Notes under the pieces: generated by a model
Seen by the model: only the letters and a program-made list of their open reading frames with translations
The model's database searches: none
What the model was told of the DNA's origin: nothing
Shown here: piece by piece, positions 5,054 through 6,083 of the stretch
How positions within the stretch are numbered: position 1 is the first letter of the stretch
Layout: each line of letters opens with the position of its first letter
Origin: Planctomycetota bacterium
GTDB lineage: Bacteria > Planctomycetota > Phycisphaerae > WQYP01
DNA: 6,083 nt
Direction of reading: 5' to 3'
NCBI GenBank assembly: GCA_021780285.1
Contig: JAJXZA010000341.1
Span: 1 to 6,083, forward strand
Position numbers and translations under genes: made by a program

Positions 5054-6076
5054 ATGATGAAAAATATTCTTAAAAGCCTTGTTGCGGGCCAAACGCTTTC
5101 AGAGAATGAAATGCAGTCGGCCATTTCGGCCATTATGTCCGGCGAAGCTGATGCCGCACAGATCGGCGCATTGCTGGCTTTACTGGCCAACCGCGAGCCA
5201 ACTGTGGATGAACTGGTGGGCGTGGCCCGCGTGATGCGGCAGTTTGTATTACCCGTTGAAGCGCCGGATGAGGTCATAGACACCTGTGGTGCCGGGGGGG
5301 CGGGTTCGCGGGTATTCAATATTTCAACCACCGCGGCCATTGTTACTGCAGCCTGCGGGGTCCCTGTGGCCAAGCACGGTAATCGCGCGGTGACCAGCCG
5401 CAGCGGTTCGGCGGATGTGCTGGCGGTTTTGGGCGTCAATGTGGAGGCGCCGCCCGCAGTTCAAACGCGATGCCTGCATGAGATTAACATTTGCTTTGCT
5501 TTTGCCCAGCGACATCATCCGTCTATGAAACATGTGGCTGCGGTGCGGGCCTCTCTCGGCTTTGCCACTATTTTTAATTTAATGGGGCCGCTCACAAATC
5601 CCGCCGGGGCAAAGAAACAGTTGGCCGGCGTACCGCGTCCCGCGCTGACCGAAAAAGTGCTCGCCGCACTGGTTCGATTGGGCGCAGCACGCGCCATGGT
5701 TGTATGCGGTGTGGACCCTGTGGAAGGCAATCTGTGCGAACTTTCGCTGGCGGGAAAAACACATGTGTCGCTTTTTGACGGCGCCGAGTCGCGTAGTTTT
5801 GCGCTGGTTCCCGAGGATGTGGGGCTGAAAACCCAATCAAGCGAAAGTTTTCGCGTGGATTCTCCCGGAGCTTCCGCCCAGATCGTGCGCGAGGTGCTGG
5901 CGGGTAAAAAGGGCGCGGCCCGCGATATTATTTTACTCAATGCCGGTGCGGCTCTATGGGTGGGGCAAAAAGCCCGCAGTGTGCGCGAAGGCATTAAAAA
6001 GGCGGCTGCCGCCATTGACAAGGGGGCGGCGGCGCACACGCTTAGCGAACTTATTCGCATGACCAACGACTCCTGA
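5054..6076 (+). CDS. trpD: Anthranilate phosphoribosyltransferase, variant active-site motifs
   Basis: TrpD transfers phosphoribose from PRPP to anthranilate, the second step of tryptophan synthesis from chorismate, in the cytoplasm. At 340 residues it has normal length. A helical N-terminal domain (about 1-65) leads into the PRPP-binding domain. Conserved phrases include FNISTTAA (88-95), KHGNRAVTSRSGSADVL (107-123), HHPSMKHV (154-161), Arg165, which is in the anthranilate-contact region, and IFNLMGPLTNPAGA (173-186). Two changes stand out. The usual GTGGD loop is GAGGA (79-83), and the metal-binding Asp-Glu pair is Cys228-Glu229 in NLCELSLAG, with a few extra residues before it. This may be a lineage variant or a paralogue with altered activity. 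ATG 5054 and ATG 5057 are both possible starts, and neither has a strong ribosome binding site. No other trp gene is in view. Confidence 0.9.
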   Translation: MMKNILKSLVAGQTLSENEMQSAISAIMSGEADAAQIGALLALLANREPTVDELVGVARVMRQFVLPVEAPDEVIDTCGAGGAGSRVFNISTTAAIVTAACGVPVAKHGNRAVTSRSGSADVLAVLGVNVEAPPAVQTRCLHEINICFAFAQRHHPSMKHVAAVRASLGFATIFNLMGPLTNPAGAKKQLAGVPRPALTEKVLAALVRLGAARAMVVCGVDPVEGNLCELSLAGKTHVSLFDGAESRSFALVPEDVGLKTQSSESFRVDSPGASAQIVREVLAGKKGAARDIILLNAGAALWVGQKARSVREGIKKAAAAIDKGAAAHTLSELIRMTNDS

Positions 6077-6083
6077 CCATCTG

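Noticed and set aside
5515..6066. 183-residue open frame on the - strand opposite trpD
   Set aside because: It is a shadow of trpD with Ser/Ala/Pro-rich composition and no family motif.

Overview
The window holds an IS66-family insertion sequence, the decayed remains of a family GH115 alpha-glucuronidase gene that the element has apparently inserted into, and two intact housekeeping-type genes on the + strand: galactokinase (galK) and anthranilate phosphoribosyltransferase (trpD). All convincing genes read on the + strand. The genes are moderately GC-rich. A xylan-debranching GH115 relic, Leloir galactose metabolism and an IS66 element together suit a polysaccharide-degrading bacterium, perhaps of the Planctomycetota/Verrucomicrobiota type. 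That placement is an inference from gene content, with no marker gene to confirm it.

Layout. Bases 1-2956 are IS66 material: a poorly conserved TnpA-like ORF, TnpB overlapping its end, and a long TnpC transposase with a complete zinc finger and DDE triad. The right end is recognisable at 2956, where the sequence read outward begins GTAAACGTCCGG. The left end is not visible and probably lies before base 1. TnpB carries an odd 3' tail made of 18 consecutive CAC/CAT triplets.

From 2957 onward the DNA at once reads as GH115 protein (FINDEDWG), but the gene is broken. It has a large internal deletion with a frame change near 3020, an in-frame TAA at 3074, a TAG at 3194 where the family normally has tyrosine, and loss of all GH115 similarity after about 3547. 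The open stretch from 3206 to 3688 would be called a hypothetical protein by a gene finder but is a fragment of this pseudogene. About 240 bases between the relic and galK hold an unexplained short ORF and a small hairpin.

galK (3811-4980) has a good ribosome binding site and all three GHMP-kinase motifs. trpD (5054-6076) follows 73 bases later on the same strand and may be co-transcribed. TrpD keeps the overall family framework, but the usual GTGGD loop reads GAGGA and the usual metal-binding Asp-Glu pair reads Cys-Glu.

I found no tRNA, rRNA, CRISPR array or wholly new multi-gene system. The points most worth a second look are the IS-interrupted GH115 relic, the CAY tract in tnpB and the altered TrpD active-site motifs.
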